Position numbers and translations under genes: made by a program
The notes under the pieces: model-generated
What the model saw: only the letters and a program-made list of their open reading frames with translations
Told to the model about the DNA's origin: nothing
Databases searched by the model: none
Shown here: positions 42,550 through 56,905 of the stretch, in pieces
How the letters are laid out: each line of letters begins with the position of its first letter
Position numbering within the stretch: the stretch's first letter is position 1
NCBI GenBank assembly: GCA_964057225.1
Contig: OZ059894.1
Span: 15,716,476 to 15,780,475, forward strand
DNA length: 64,000 nt
Source: Auanema rhodensis
Taxonomy: Eukaryota > Nematoda > Chromadorea > Rhabditida > Rhabditidae
Reading direction: 5' to 3'

Positions 42550-45500
42550 TAGCAGCGAGTGGTTTCGATCCACCGACCTCTGGGTTATGGGCCCAGCACG
42601 CTTCCACTGCGCCACGCTGCTTCGAATGTGGATTACTACGAGGTGTATGATAAATTCTGATTCAGTAGAACCAAAAAATCAAAGAAAATTGATTCAAATA
42701 CTTTTCTTTAATCGATGAAACACTATCCACCGACCTCTTTGTTATGGGCCCAGCACACTTCCACTGCGTCACCCTGCTTCGAATGTGGTCTACTACGAGG
42801 TGTATGAAAAATTCTGATTCAGTAGAACCAAAAAATCAAAAAATTGATGAATTAGATTTCTGGAATCGGTGAAACACTAGCAGCGAGTGGTTTCGATCCA
42901 CCGACCTCTGGGTTATGGGCTCAGCACACTTCCACTGCGTCACCCTGCTTCAAATGTGGTCTACAACGAGGTGTATGATGAATTCTGAATCGGTACAACC
43001 AAAAAATCAAAAAATTGATAAATTAGATTTCTGGAATCGGTAAAACACTAGCAGCGAGTGGTTTCGATCCACCGACCTCTGGGTTATGGGCCCAGCACGC
43101 TTCCACTGCGCCACGCTGCTTCGAATATGGTCTACAACGAGGTGTATAATAAATTCTGATTCAGTAGAACCAAAAAATCAAAGAAAATTGATTCAAATAG
43201 TTTTCTTTAATCGATGAAACACTATCCACCGACCTCTTTGTTATGGGCCCAGCACACTTCCACTGCGTCACCCTGCTTCGAATGTGGTCTACTACGAGGT
43301 GTATGAAAAATTCTGATTCAGTAGAACCAAAAAATCAAAAAATTAATAAATTAGATTTCTGGAATCGGTAAAACACTAGCAGCGAGTGGTTTCGATCCAC
43401 CGATCTCTGGGTTATGGGCTCAGCACACTTCCACTGCGTCACCCTGCTTCGAATGTGGTCTACTACGAGGTGTATGAAAAATTCTGATTCAGTAGAACCA
43501 AAAAATCAAAAAATTGATAAATTAGATTTCTGGAATCGGTAAAACACTAGCAGCGAGTGGTTTCGATCCACCGACCTCTGGGTTATGGGCTCAGCACACT
43601 TCCACTGCGTCACCCTGCTTCGAATGTGGTCTACAACGAGGTGTATGATGAATTCTGAATCGGTAGAACCAAAAAATCAACAAATTGATTAATTAGATTT
43701 CTGGAATCGGTAAAACACTAGCAGCGAGTGGTTTCGATCCACCGACCTCTGGGTTATGGGCTCAGCACACTTACACTGCGTCACCCTGCTTCGAATGTGG
43801 TCTACAACGAGGTGTATGATGAATTCTGAATCGGTAGAACCAAAAAATCAAAAAATTGATAAATTAGATTTCTGGAATCGGTAAAACACTAGCAGCGAGT
43901 GGTTTCGATCCACCGACCTCTGGGTTATGGGCCCAGCACGCTTCCACTGCGCCACGCTGCTTCGAATATGGTCTACAACGAGGTGTATAATAAATTCTGA
44001 TTCAGTAGAACCAAAAAATCAAAGAAAATTGATTCAAATAGTTTTCTTTAATCGATGAAACACTATCCACCGACCTCTTTGTTATGGGCCCAGCACACTT
44101 CCACTGCGTCACCCTGCTTCGAATGTGGTCTACTACGAGGTGTATGAAAAATTCTGATTCAGTAGAACCAAAAAATCAAAAAATTGATAAATTAGATTTC
44201 TGGAATCGGTAAAACAATAGAAGCGAGTGGTTTCGATCCACCGACCTCTGGGTTATGGGCTCAGCACACTTCCACTGCGTCACCCTGCTTCGAATGTGGT
44301 CTACAACGAGGTGTATGATGAATTCTGAATCGGTAGAACCAAAAAATCAAAAAATTGATAAATTAGATTTCTGGAATCGGTAAAACACTAGCAGCGAGTG
44401 GTTTCGATCCACCGACCTCTTTGTTATGGGCCCAGCACACTTCCACTGCGTCACCTGCTTCGAATGTGGTCTACTACGAGGTGTATGAAAAATTCTGATT
44501 CAGTAGAACCAAAAAATCAAAAAATTGATAAATTAGATTTCTGGAATCGGTAAAACAATAGAAGCGAGTGGTTTCGATCCACCGACCTCTGGGTTATGGG
44601 CTCAGCACACTTCCACTGCGTCACCCTGCTTCGAATGTGGTCTACAACGAGGTGTATGATGAATTCTGAATCGGTAGAACCAAAAAATCAAAAAATTGAT
44701 AAATTAGATTTCTGGAATCGGTAAAACACTAGCAGCGAGTGGTTTCGATCCACCGACCTCTGGGTTATGGGCCCAGCACGCTTCCACTGCGCCACGCTGC
44801 TTCGAATGTGGTCTACAACGAGGTGTATGATGAATTCTGAATCGGTAGAACCAAAAAATCAAAAAATTGATAAATTAGATTTCTGGAATCGGTAAAACAC
44901 TAGCAGCGAGTGGTTTCGATCCACCGACCTCTGGGTTATGGGCCCAGCACGCTTCCACTGCGCCACGCTGCTTCGAATGTGGCCTACAACGAGGTGTATG
45001 ATGAATTCTGAATCGGTAGAACCAAAAAATCAACAAATTGATTAATTAGATTTCTGGAATCGGTAAAACACTAGCAGCGAGTGGTTTCGATCCACCGATC
45101 TCTGGGTTATGGGCCCAGCACGCTTCCACTGCGCCACGCTGCTTCGAATGTGGTCTACTACGAGGTGTATGAAAAATTCTGATTCAGTAGAACCAAAAAA
45201 TCAAAAAATTGATAAATTAGATTTCTGGAATCGGTAAAACACTAGCAGCGAGTGGTTTCGATCCACCGATCTCTGGGTTATGGGCTCAGCACACTTCCAC
45301 TGCGTCACCCTGCTTCGAATGTGGTCTACAACGAGGTGTATGATGAATTCTGAATCGGTAGAACCAAAAAATCAAAAAATTGATAAATTAGATTTCTGGA
45401 ATCGGTAAAACACTAGCAGCGAGTGGTTTCGATCCACCGACCTCTGGGTTATGGGCCCAGCACGCTTCCACTGCGCCACGCTGCTTCGAATGTGGTCTAC

Positions 45501-47791
45501 AACGAGGTGTATGATGAATTCTGAATCGGTAGAACCAAAAAATCAAAAAATTGATAAATTAGATTTCTGGAATCGGTAAAACACTAGCAGCGAGTGGTTT
45601 CGATCCACCGACCTCTGGGTTATGGGCCCAGCACGCTTCCACTGCGCCACGCTGCTTCGAATGTGGTCTACAACGAGGTGTATGATGAATTCTGAATCGG
45701 TAGAACCAAAAAATCAACAAATTGATTAATTAGATTTCTGGAATCGGTAAAACACTAGCAGCGAGTGGTTTCGATCCACCGATCTCTGGGTTATGGGCCC
45801 AGCACGCTTCCACTGCGCCACGCTGCTTCGAATGTGGTCTACTACGAGGTGTATGAAAAATTCTGATTCAGTAGAACCAAAAAATCAAAAAATTGATAAA
45901 TTAGATTTCTGGAATCGGTAAAACACTAGCAGCGAGTGGTTTCGATCCACCGACCTCTGGGTTATGGGCCCAGCACGCTTCCACTGCGCCACGCTGCTTC
46001 GAATGTGGTCTACAACGAGGTGTATGATGAATTCTAAATCGGTAGAACCAAAAAATTAAAAAATTGATAAATTAGATTTCAGGAATCGGTAAAACACTAG
46101 CAGCGAGTGGTTTCGATCCACCGACCTCTGGGTTATGGGCCCAGCACGCTTCCACTGCGCCACGCTGCTTCGAATGTGGTCTACTACGAGGTGTATGATA
46201 AATTCTGATCCAGTAGAACCAAAAAATCAAAAAAAATTGATTTAAATAGTTTTCTTTAATCGATAAAACACTATCCACCGACCTCTTTGTTATGGGCCCA
46301 GCACGCTTCCACTGCGCCACGCTGCTTCGAATGTGGTCTACAACGAGGTGTATGATGAATTCTGAATCGGTAGAACCAAAAAATCAAAAAATTGATAAAT
46401 TAGATTTCTGGAATCGGTAAAACACTAGCAGCGAGTGGTTTCGATCCACCGACCTCTGGGTTATGGGCCCAGCACGCTTCCACTGCGCCACGCTGCTTCG
46501 AATGTGGTCTACTACGAGGTGTATGAAAAATTCTGATTCAGTAGAACCAAAAAATCAAAAAAAATTGATTTAAATAGTTTTCTTTAATCGATAAAACACT
46601 ATCCACCGACCTCTTTGTTATGGGCCCAGCACGCTTCCACTGCGCCACGCTGCTTCGAATGTGGTCTACTACGAGGTGTATGATAAATTCTGATCCAGTA
46701 GAACCAAAAAATCAAAAAATTGATTTAAATAGTTTTCTTTAATCGATAAAACACTATCCACCAATATCTTTGTTATGGGCCCAGCACACTTCCACTGCGT
46801 CACCCTGCTTCGAATGTGGTCTACAACAAGGTATATGATGAATTCTGAATCGGTAGAACCAAAAAATCAAAAAATTGATAAATTAGATTTCTGGAATCGG
46901 TAAAACACTAGCAGCGAGTGGTTTCGATCCACCGACCTCTGGGTTATGGGCCCAGCACGCTTCCACTGCGCCACGCTGCTTCGAATGTGGTCTACTACGA
47001 GGTGTATGATAAATTCTGATCCAGTAGAACCAAAAAATCAAAAAAAATTGATTTAAATAGTTTTCTTTAATCGATAAAACACTATCCACCGACCTCTTTG
47101 TTATGGGCCCAGCACGCTTCCACTGCGCCACGCTGCTTCGAATGTGGTCTACAACGAGGTGTATGATGAATTCTGAATCGGTAGAACCAAAAAATCAAAA
47201 AATTGATAAATTAGATTTCTGGAATCGGTAAAACACTAGCAGCGAGTGGTTTCGATCCACCGACCTCTGGGTTATGGGCCCAGCACGCTTCCACTGCGCC
47301 ACGCTGCTTCGAATGTGGTCTACTACGAGGTGTATGAAAAATTCTGATTCAGTAGAACCAAAAAATCAAAAAAAATTGATTTAAATAGTTTTCTTTAATC
47401 GATAAAACACTATCCACCGACCTCTTTGTTATGGGCCCAGCACGCTTCCACTGCGCCACGCTGCTTCGAATGTGGTCTACTACGAGGTGTATGATAAATT
47501 CTGATCTAGTAGAACCAAAAAATCAAAAAATTGATTTAAATAGTTTTCTTTAATCGATAAAACACTATCCACCAATATCTTTGTTATGGGCCCAGCACAC
47601 TTCCACTGCGTCACCCTGCTTCGAATGTGGTCTACAACAAGGTATATGATGAATTCTGAATCGGTAGAACCAAAAAATCAAAAAATTGATAAATTAGATT
47701 TCTGGAATCGGTAAAACACTAGCAGCGAGTGGTTTCGATCCACCGACCTCTGGGTTATGGGCCCAGCACGCTTCCACTGCGCCACGCTGCT
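42550..47791 (-). tRNA. Intact minus-strand initiator tRNA-Met(CAT) copies (13)
   Basis: Consensus 72-nt bodies are at 42550-42621, 43049-43120, 43890-43961, 44730-44801, 44901-44972, 45414-45485, 45585-45656, 45927-45998, 46098-46169, 46426-46497, 46909-46980, 47237-47308 and 47720-47791. Near-intact copies with one change are at 45072-45143 and 45756-45827 (variable-loop G to A) and 48044-48115 (T-stem mismatch). Confidence 0.92.
42878..45314 (-). pseudogene. A'-type tRNA-iMet copies with broken stems
   Basis: Copies at 42878-42949, 43377-43448, 43548-43619, 43719-43790, 44218-44289, 44559-44630 and 45243-45314 share the same set of changes: acceptor position 6, D-stem and A-box changes, and G30A, which breaks the three G:C pairs of the anticodon stem. 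44389-44460 is an A/B chimera. The shared set shows a single ancestor amplified afterwards. Confidence 0.8.
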
Positions 47792-48303
47792 TCGAATGTG
47801 GTCTACTACGAGGTGTATGATAAATTCTGATCCAGTAGAACCAAAAAATCAAAAAATTGATTTAAATAGTTTTCTTTAATCGATAAAACACTATCCACCA
47901 ATATCTTTGTTATGGGCCCAGCACACTTCCACTGCGTCACCCTGCTTCGAATGTGGTCTACAACGAGGTGTATGATGAATTCTGAATCGGTAGAACCAAA
48001 AGTAAAAAATTGATAAATTAGATTTCAGGAATCGGTAAAACAATAGCAGCGAGTTGTTTCGATCCACCGACCTCTGGGTTATGGGCCCAGCACGCTTCCA
48101 CTGCGCCACGCTGCTTCGAATGTGGTCTACTACGAGGTGTATGAAAAATTCTGATTCAGTAGAACCAAAAAATCAAAAAAAATTGATTTAAATAGTTTTC
48201 TTTAATCGATAAAACAGATTAAAACACTATCCACCGACATCTGGGTTGTGGGTTATAGACAAAGATATATGTAATAATAAATAACTTTTTTTTATTATAT
48301 CAT

Positions 48304-49523
48304 TCAACAAACATTAGATGTATAAGTTATTGTCTGAATTTCATTTGTTAATGACGTTTTTGCTAATATACTCAGTATACATTGTTTATATTCTTGAACT
48401 ACGGACATTGTTAAAATAGCGTTGGTGATGGGGAGAATTCCAAGTGTTATTGTCATATATATTTGTATGAATCGAGGCAGCGACACTCTTAGAACCAAAA
48501 TAAAGATTTGGAAAGAAATAATTGGTGTTAGGTATAAAATAGATGGAATAGTGCTCTGAAAATGAAAACAATTAGACTTAATGCATTTGCTTTTCATGAT
48601 ACTTGAATGATGAGTAGTTTAAATATATGAGTTTGATATTTTCTCATCGAACTGCTAATTTGAGCATTTCCTTTTAATTTTTTCAAAGTTAGAATTGAGC
48701 AACTAATAATTGTTGTAATAGTTCCGGCACAAATGAAGCAAATACATAGAAGCATAGGCAATCGTCTTCGTTCGGAATTCATCACCTGAAAATATTGCAT
48801 TGGTTTCGATACTTCTGTCTAATTGGAGTTTTGTTAATATAGTGTAATCACTTACATCTGCTGATATCCCAATGTAGTAATGATATCGAATATCTACACC
48901 AGTATGTTCAACTGTGTAGGTTGCTATTCCTTTTTCGTATAGTTCATGTGGACCTGCTCCCAACTGAAGAGCTGATCCCCATAGAAACAAAATAAAGAGA
49001 TCGACTAAGATGATTTTCACGAAAAATGTTTTTTTTGGAGATATTTCAGTATCAAATGACCTGAATGTTTTATGAATTCCTAAACATTGTCTAAATTATC
49101 ACCTATTTATTACGTAGGAGCGATAGACAAAACAGTTGCTCAATATGATCATCATAGCAACGATGGACATATTTTCATTATAAGAGATAATGGTGCCAAT
49201 AGTATAATTAACATATCTAGTTATTCCAATACCAATAATTATGAAAAAACTATTATCTGATAGAAAAACCTATAAATGTAAATTAAAATACAGAAAATAA
49301 AAACAAAAAGAAGTCTAATAATAAATAATCTCACTGGTGTTGATATGGCGAAAAAAAAACTATGATGTATATCAATCATAGCATAAGCATATAAAAAGTA
49401 TTTATATCCACCTAGTTTGCTTGTTGAACTTTTCTGTATAACATAAATAAAAAAAGAGTTGATCATTATTGATATTGTGCCAGATATGAGGCAATAATAG
49501 ATAAAAAAGTACATTTCCTTCAA
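48304..49523 (-). CDS. Str-like nematode serpentine chemoreceptor (GPCR), 331 aa
   Basis: Five exons on the minus strand: 49335-49523, 49103-49269, 48856-49060, 48603-48785, 48304-48555; the sum is 996 nt including TGA. The N-terminus has TM1 with SIMINSFFIYVI and then STSKLGGYKYFLYAYAMIDIHHS, the signature loop and TM2 of the Str/Srj/Srh group. Further hydrophobic segments fill out seven helices, and the length is typical. Such receptors sit in sensory cilia and are species-specific and fast-evolving, usually in clusters. This is the first host gene right of the tRNA array. No damage seen. Confidence 0.8.
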
Positions 49524-50320
49524 ATTTGTTGTTAAATCTCCTAAAAGAAGTTTGAAAAGGATTGTATTTATAAAAATGTAAAAAGTGAAAAAAATTATTA
49601 TTATTTAAAATCAGTCCGCAAATATTTGATATTCAAAAGTGTTTTTAAAAGTAAAATAAAGTTAACAAGACATAATAATTAGAAATAATTCTCAAAAGAC
49701 TATCTATAATATTTTATCATTCAGCAAGATTCAGATTTAATTAGTTAAAATTGAACAGTATATTTATAAAGCTGCATCAACTATATGTTTTCAAGTCTTC
49801 TTATAATAGATGTATATTAGTGCTTGTGTTATTGATGCTTGTGCTATAAGTATATTACTTCTTCCCACACACGGTTATGGGTATATGAAAATATTTATCA
49901 ACTTTAAAATATCTCATATTTTCTCTAATGTATTTTATCACAGAATCGTGAAACAAACGAAAAATACTAATGTTATATCACTTAAACAAATCTTGACATA
50001 TCTTTGATCTGGAGGCTATGCTTTAAAAAAATTGTATATATGTCACATAATATATAAAATTTAATTGTATACTATATATCTTATATCTTTCGCGGTTTTT
50101 GTAGTTTAGTTATATTGTTTGACCTTTGACATGATATGTATTCAACGAATGGTGTGATATAAGTTTAGTTATTCATTGGCTTATCTTACGTCCCTCTATC
50201 ATTCAAGTATATAATTACAATTATTTTATTTATATTTCTCGTCTTTTTTGATAAATATTTCAATTAATTATGTACGTATTCAATTGTTTTCAATAATAGT
50301 TGCTTTGCTTATCAGGTCAA
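49524..50320. other. Intergenic, AT-rich
   Basis: Lies between divergent GPCR and kinase genes; I see no gene. It presumably contains both promoters. A TTGCTTATCAGGTC sequence just before 50321 might be a splice acceptor for a 5' exon or trans-spliced leader. Confidence 0.5.
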
Positions 50321-52016
<1,696 letters not shown>

Positions 52017-52568
52017 GTTCAAACCTGACTAAGACAAAAAAAAACGTTTTAACCAACTATGTAACATGCAATTATTATTCTACTTACTACATTCCATTCA
52101 TTTCCTGTATATACTTTTTATATTTCAATTTTCACCTCTTGCTATTTCTGAAATAATGTTGTATCTTTGAGTCATTTTATATAGTTTTCATTTTTTACAG
52201 TCTATGTAATTAGGCTGCACTGTGAGCAAGCTTTTAATGCGAATATGCTACACTGTTTTCGATAAGTTGTCCCCATTTTCTTGCCGATCATTTCTTTAAA
52301 TTTTTATATCATTTGTTTTTATATTTCCTTTTTTGTACTTTGTTACATACTCATATGTTCTTATATGTTAATTAATAAAGTTTCATTCATCCCAAATTTT
52401 TATTTTCCCTCTTGCAGTACCTGTGTGCGGTTGTCGCGTTGTTCTCTTCATTATGCTTATTACATACTTGATCGATTTTTGAAACTTTCCCCCCTGAGTG
52501 TCATAGAAAAATTGACTATTTGAGGTCGACAAGTGGATTTCTTGAGTTTTCTTTAAGAAATTTTTAGA
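52017..52568. other. Intergenic, T-rich
   Basis: No gene supported. It contains the kinase 3' region and the upstream region of the next gene. Confidence 0.5.
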
Positions 52569-53695
52569 ATGACGTTATTTAGTCATGCTTACCCTATTGA
52601 TCTCGCTGCTATGTATTCAATCTACATGTTGTTATTTGCAGTTTTGGGTAAGTAATAATAATTCATTTCAAATCACATTTTCATACATTGAAACCGTACT
52701 CACTGATTTAGAATCCCGTGGGTGAAGTATATCCAGCTGTTCCACAAATGTTCAATCAAATGCAACCGTCTCCTATGTTCTATCCTAGTCCAATGGCTTA
52801 TCCTCCTCAAATGCAAGCACCTATATTTCGACAACAAAATATACTTCCTCCACCCACTGTTCCGGAACAAACAACATTCACATTACCGAACAATGTAAAA
52901 TTACAATATATATTTAGAATATTAAATTCTCTTGAAGATACAGCAAGTACTGCCTACTACAACTCCAAACACGTTTTTGTCCATTTTCGATGCTCTTGCA
53001 ACCATTTTGCAAAGAGAACTTCAAAAATCTCAAATGGAACGGCTAAACAATATGCTTCCATCCGAGCATAAACAGGATTGGAAACAGTGACAGAAAATCC
53101 GTTTAATGTTCTCATAATTCAAGGTTTCAGATCGTCATTAAATTCAGGCAATGATATAGCATACGCTGATGATCTGGACAACATGGAATTTCCCAATCAA
53201 TACAATTATAACACCGGACTGGCAAATCTCATGAATTCGATGCCGGGTGAGGATAAATTAGTAGTTTTTATTGCTATCTTATTTAGCGCCTGATATAATA
53301 GCTTTCATGAATCAGCAACATGCTAGAAAACAACAAAGACAAGCTAGTCTGACTCGTAAGAGTTTTAAAATTGAGAAGGTAGAGAAAGTATATATCAACA
53401 CTTATCATAATTTTTGAAATGCAGGAAAATATACCGAGCATACCACCTTCAACGATGATAAAGAAAAATGTAGAAGAAATAATTGATGATGATAGCTTGA
53501 TCGGATTATTGCGCAGTGGTAGATGGAAGGAGATTGATTGGAAGAGGAAAATTCTGGGTTTAGGTGGAAGTGTATTAATGTATTTAATTATTATATTTAT
53601 TTATAGACGAAATTCCAACTGCAGAAGAAGGAAATGCGTTAGCTCAAATGTTCAGCGAAATAGGAAATATGAAAACAACTACACCCACATTGTAG
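52569..53695 (+). CDS. Predicted secreted Pro/Gln/Met-rich protein, 262 aa, unknown
   Basis: Seven exons: 52569-52640, 52712-52894, 52944-53086, 53131-53246, 53287-53378, 53425-53518, 53607-53695; the sum is 789 nt including TAG. The first exon encodes a hydrophobic, signal-peptide-like start (DLAAMYSIYMLLFA). Exon 2 is Pro/Met/Gln-rich with PSPMFYPSPMAYPPQMQ. The middle has a helical stretch (TFLSIFDALATILQREL), and the C-terminus has acidic and Thr-rich parts. No family recognised. The first exon's donor (GCA|GTTTTG) is weak, so the start is the least certain part. Confidence 0.55.
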
Positions 53696-53801
53696 AACTA
53701 AAAATTTAAAAAAAACTTCAAAGCAATTTAGTAATAACTCGACACATGATCTAGAGATCATTTCAAAAAAAACATGCATATAACTATAAATTTTAATATA
53801 T

Positions 53802-54553
53802 CTATTTGTTCTGATGCTTCTTGCTGTATTCAGCGTAATCTATCATACCATCACCATTGATATCAAGATCTTTGAGTACAGCATCAACCATAGTAATAAT
53901 ATTTTCCTCGTCATCAACTCTTACACCAGGTCCTATAATGAAGATATAAAGTGCACAAAGCGAGAGAAATCATACTATATTTAAATTTATAATTATCAAT
54001 ACAATCTATTAGCAGTTTGCAAGTATGAATTACGTGGATATTTAATTTTGTAAAGATTACAACAACGGTTGTGTTTGATAGAGAATATTAAGTAGGAAAG
54101 ATGATATTTACAAAACAAAATTTTAAATATGTGTTATATAGTTACCTGATTCATTTTCGTGATCGTGAGTTAAAGCTTTTATTATTTCAATTCCATCGAT
54201 AAAATGATCTTTATTCAAATCGTGCATGGAAAAATAGTGGAATCTAAAACATATTTGAATACAAATACCACACAATAATAATATTTACCGTTGCTGTTCT
54301 TCTGATAACTTCTCTACTTCAATCTTATTCTCCAAATGTTGCTTAATATGACTGAAATCACAATTAACCAATTATAAATAGAGCCAGATAACTTACGCCT
54401 CATCATGGACTTCTTGTGTTCCAGCAAATTGACCTCTATTACTTTGCACGCCTATATAATTATAAATAAGTTTTTATAATTGTCGAGTAGTAAGAAAACT
54501 ATTTTTTACTAACCTGAAACTAAGAGGGCCAAGAGGAAAAGGTGAAAAGCCAT
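53802..54553 (-). CDS. MCFD2-like EF-hand secretory-pathway protein, 128 aa
   Basis: Five exons on the minus strand: 54514-54553, 54397-54451, 54289-54351, 54146-54243, 53802-53932; the sum is 387 nt including TAG. A signal peptide (MAFHLFLLALLVS) is followed by a helical region (HIKQHLENKIEVEKL) and two EF-hands, HDLNKDHFIDGIEI and DLDINGDGMIDYAEY. This is the layout of MCFD2, the calcium-binding partner of the ER-Golgi cargo receptor ERGIC-53/LMAN1. A paralogue lies upstream on the same strand. Confidence 0.82.
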
Positions 54554-55271
54554 TGCACAATTGATAAGGAAGCTAATGAAGAGCAAACTGAAATCAATGG
54601 CCACGCCAAATGTACAAATAAATTGAAGCACACGTCACAAAGAGGTGCAATTTTCAACGGACTATTATGTTCTTGTTGGTTGTATTGGAATTTAATGAGA
54701 TTTTCTGTTTGGTTTTTGTTGTCATTCAATGGGATACATTCAAAAAAATTCAAAGTTTGAATATGACGTAATATTGAATAGTTAGCTATGATGTTAGCTT
54801 AAATTTTTCCATGAAAACAGCAGAGTACAGAAACATGACAGAAAGAAGTTCATTAAATTAAACAAAAAAAGTATCACAATCAAAGAATCGTCAATGCAAC
54901 AGAAAATTATGCTATGAACTATCACAATTATCCATAAGTAATCATCAGAAGATGCTATTATGAGCCAGAATGCTAAGTATACGAAAATCGTATGAAACGG
55001 AAACAAATCGTAAAAGTAAGTACGTAGTCTACACCGTTTAAAAATTACAATCGGTGTCTACATGAAACCTAAAAACTAGTAGAGAATGACACCCTAAGCA
55101 GGTAATGTAGTTGTAGACTCGCTACGATAATAAATAGAAAACGGATGACAGTACAGAGTGAAACAGACAACCAACCCCAAAAAATGCATGAAATGCACAG
55201 ACTATAACAATGGGATAGAGAAGATACTATCGAACGGCAAACGTAGAAATTCCCTAAGAACAAAAACGTTC
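54554..55271. other. Intergenic between the two MCFD2-like genes
   Basis: About 720 bp, no gene supported; holds the promoter of the left paralogue and 3' end of the right one. Confidence 0.5.
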
Positions 55272-55976
55272 TTATTTCTGGTTGGCCATTTGTTGTTGAT
55301 GCCTAGCAGCCTGCTCTTCTCTCATCTTCTGAGCTTTCAAGAATTCTCCATAATCTATGAAACCATCTCCATCAAAATCGTCATCTCTATATTCAAAACA
55401 TTATTAAAATTATGAGAAAAAGAAAGTCACTTCAAAATAGAATCAATCATGGACTCGAGCTCAATTTCACTAGGAAGTGGTGGAGGTTGGTTATTTCCTT
55501 GGTGTTGTGGTCCGGGGTTTTCTAAAATGATAAGCATTAAGCAAAAAATCACTCGCACAAACCAGAATGAAAATGAGTAATAGCCTTAATCAATTCAATT
55601 CCGTCTAATCGTCCATTTCTGTCAAGATCATGCATATTAAAGTAATGAAACTGGAGTTGTTCTGGAGTCATATTGGCAGTAGGATCTACTTTTCCGTCAA
55701 GATGCTCTTTGATATGGCTGAAAAATATGTAAGCAAATATATTGAATTGTTAAAGCATACTGTTCATCCTTGGCTTGTTCACCACCAAATTGAGTTGCTG
55801 GAGGTACTTGTTGAGCTTGTGCAGGTTGTTGTTGATGATGAACCTGAAGCAACTATAATTTAAAATAATTGTTAAATAAAAGCTACCTGTTGTTGGTTTT
55901 GCTGAGTTCCTGTAAATGAAGGCTGTTGATGAGCGCTAGATAAGTATAACAAGGAGCAAAGGATTACCACCAGCAT
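55272..55976 (-). CDS. MCFD2-like EF-hand protein, second paralogue, 180 aa
   Basis: Five exons on the minus strand: 55887-55976, 55761-55852, 55563-55717, 55431-55521, 55272-55386; the sum is 543 nt including TAA. It has a signal peptide ([15 protein letters not shown]), a Gln-rich linker absent from the left paralogue, and the same HIKEHLDGK helix. EF-hands are [14 protein letters not shown] and [14 protein letters not shown] Gln/Arg/Ala-rich tail ([16 protein letters not shown]) follows. Intron positions correspond to those of the neighbour, so this is a tandem duplication in which the copies have diverged mainly in low-complexity parts. Confidence 0.85.
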
Positions 55977-56905
55977 CTAGAAGAAAATGCGATTGAATGA
56001 AATATAGTGACCACTGCTATGGTCTGAATCAATAAGGGCTGTTTTATTTGCAGAAGAGGTGAGAACAATATATACTGAAGTAAACATTTTATTTAGTATA
56101 TTTTTTACGTTCAAATAAATGTCTATCGTGAAAATAAATTATTTTTGATTTTTTTTAATAGATTTTACGAAATCGATAAAAATAATTTTAAAAATAACCA
56201 AAACCAAAAAAAATTCGGTATGGTTAAAAGTCAGAGATTCGCCCACAATATGGGTAGGATGTTCTGTTAGTGTTATTAACAAAAAAGCTGAGAAAGTAAA
56301 ATGAATAGATAAAACTGAAAAACAACTTATTTCAATGTGTGACGTCATCATAATAAGTACGGTATGAAGTGGACAACGTGGTCCAATGCAGTGAAATTTT
56401 TAAAATTGATGTAATAATCAAAATCATTAGTGGTTAATCATAAACTTAAATTCAACAGATCTTAATTACCATAAGATACACGATTTTTAGAACTTCCAGA
56501 TTATAGCTTTACTGTCTATTCTATAAGCAAAGTTGACGCTTGCTACTACTCGTTTGGGTCGTGTGGCGTGTTTTGTGTTAATACGCCTTGCTGACGCACC
56601 ATTGTTTTCTCTACTGATTATGCTGTGCATGCAATTTAGACAACTGATCATCTGAACATGCTACAATCTTTAGTAAATTAAGAAAACTAAAAAGATATAA
56701 CTGTTTTGTAATTACATTCCTGAATAATCCCACTTTCTATATGCGTGTTTTTAATATTTCCTATCCTATGCCAACTGTACCGACAACATAATTTGTTCAT
56801 TTTGTTTTCTCTTACACAAGAAAAATTATTTCCTTTTCTTTTAATGTTTCAAAATTATTATACAAACTAAACAAGATTCATGAAATAGTTTTAGTTTCAT
56901 GTCGA
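55977..56905. other. Divergent promoter region between the MCFD2-like gene and syx-5
   Basis: About 930 bp, AT-rich; no supported gene. Confidence 0.5.

Larger units (their letters stand above)
42458..48260 (-). repeat. Inverted, diverged portion of the tRNA-iMet array
   Basis: After a junction at about 42449-42458 the unit switches to the minus strand, with spacer variants (CTACAACGAGGTGTATGATG or CTACTACGAGGTGTATGAAA). Three unit kinds alternate: intact A; A' with correlated changes (CTGAG:CCCAG anticodon stem, AGCAGGG acceptor); and B, which lacks the T arm and acceptor 3' strand (for example 42721-42780, 43220-43280, 44060-44120, 46272-46326, 46598-46653, 47084-47137, 47561-47620). Larger blocks are duplicated, e.g. 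46.32-46.98 kb versus 47.13-47.79 kb. The array dies out at about 48260 with degenerate pieces. Confidence 0.9.
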
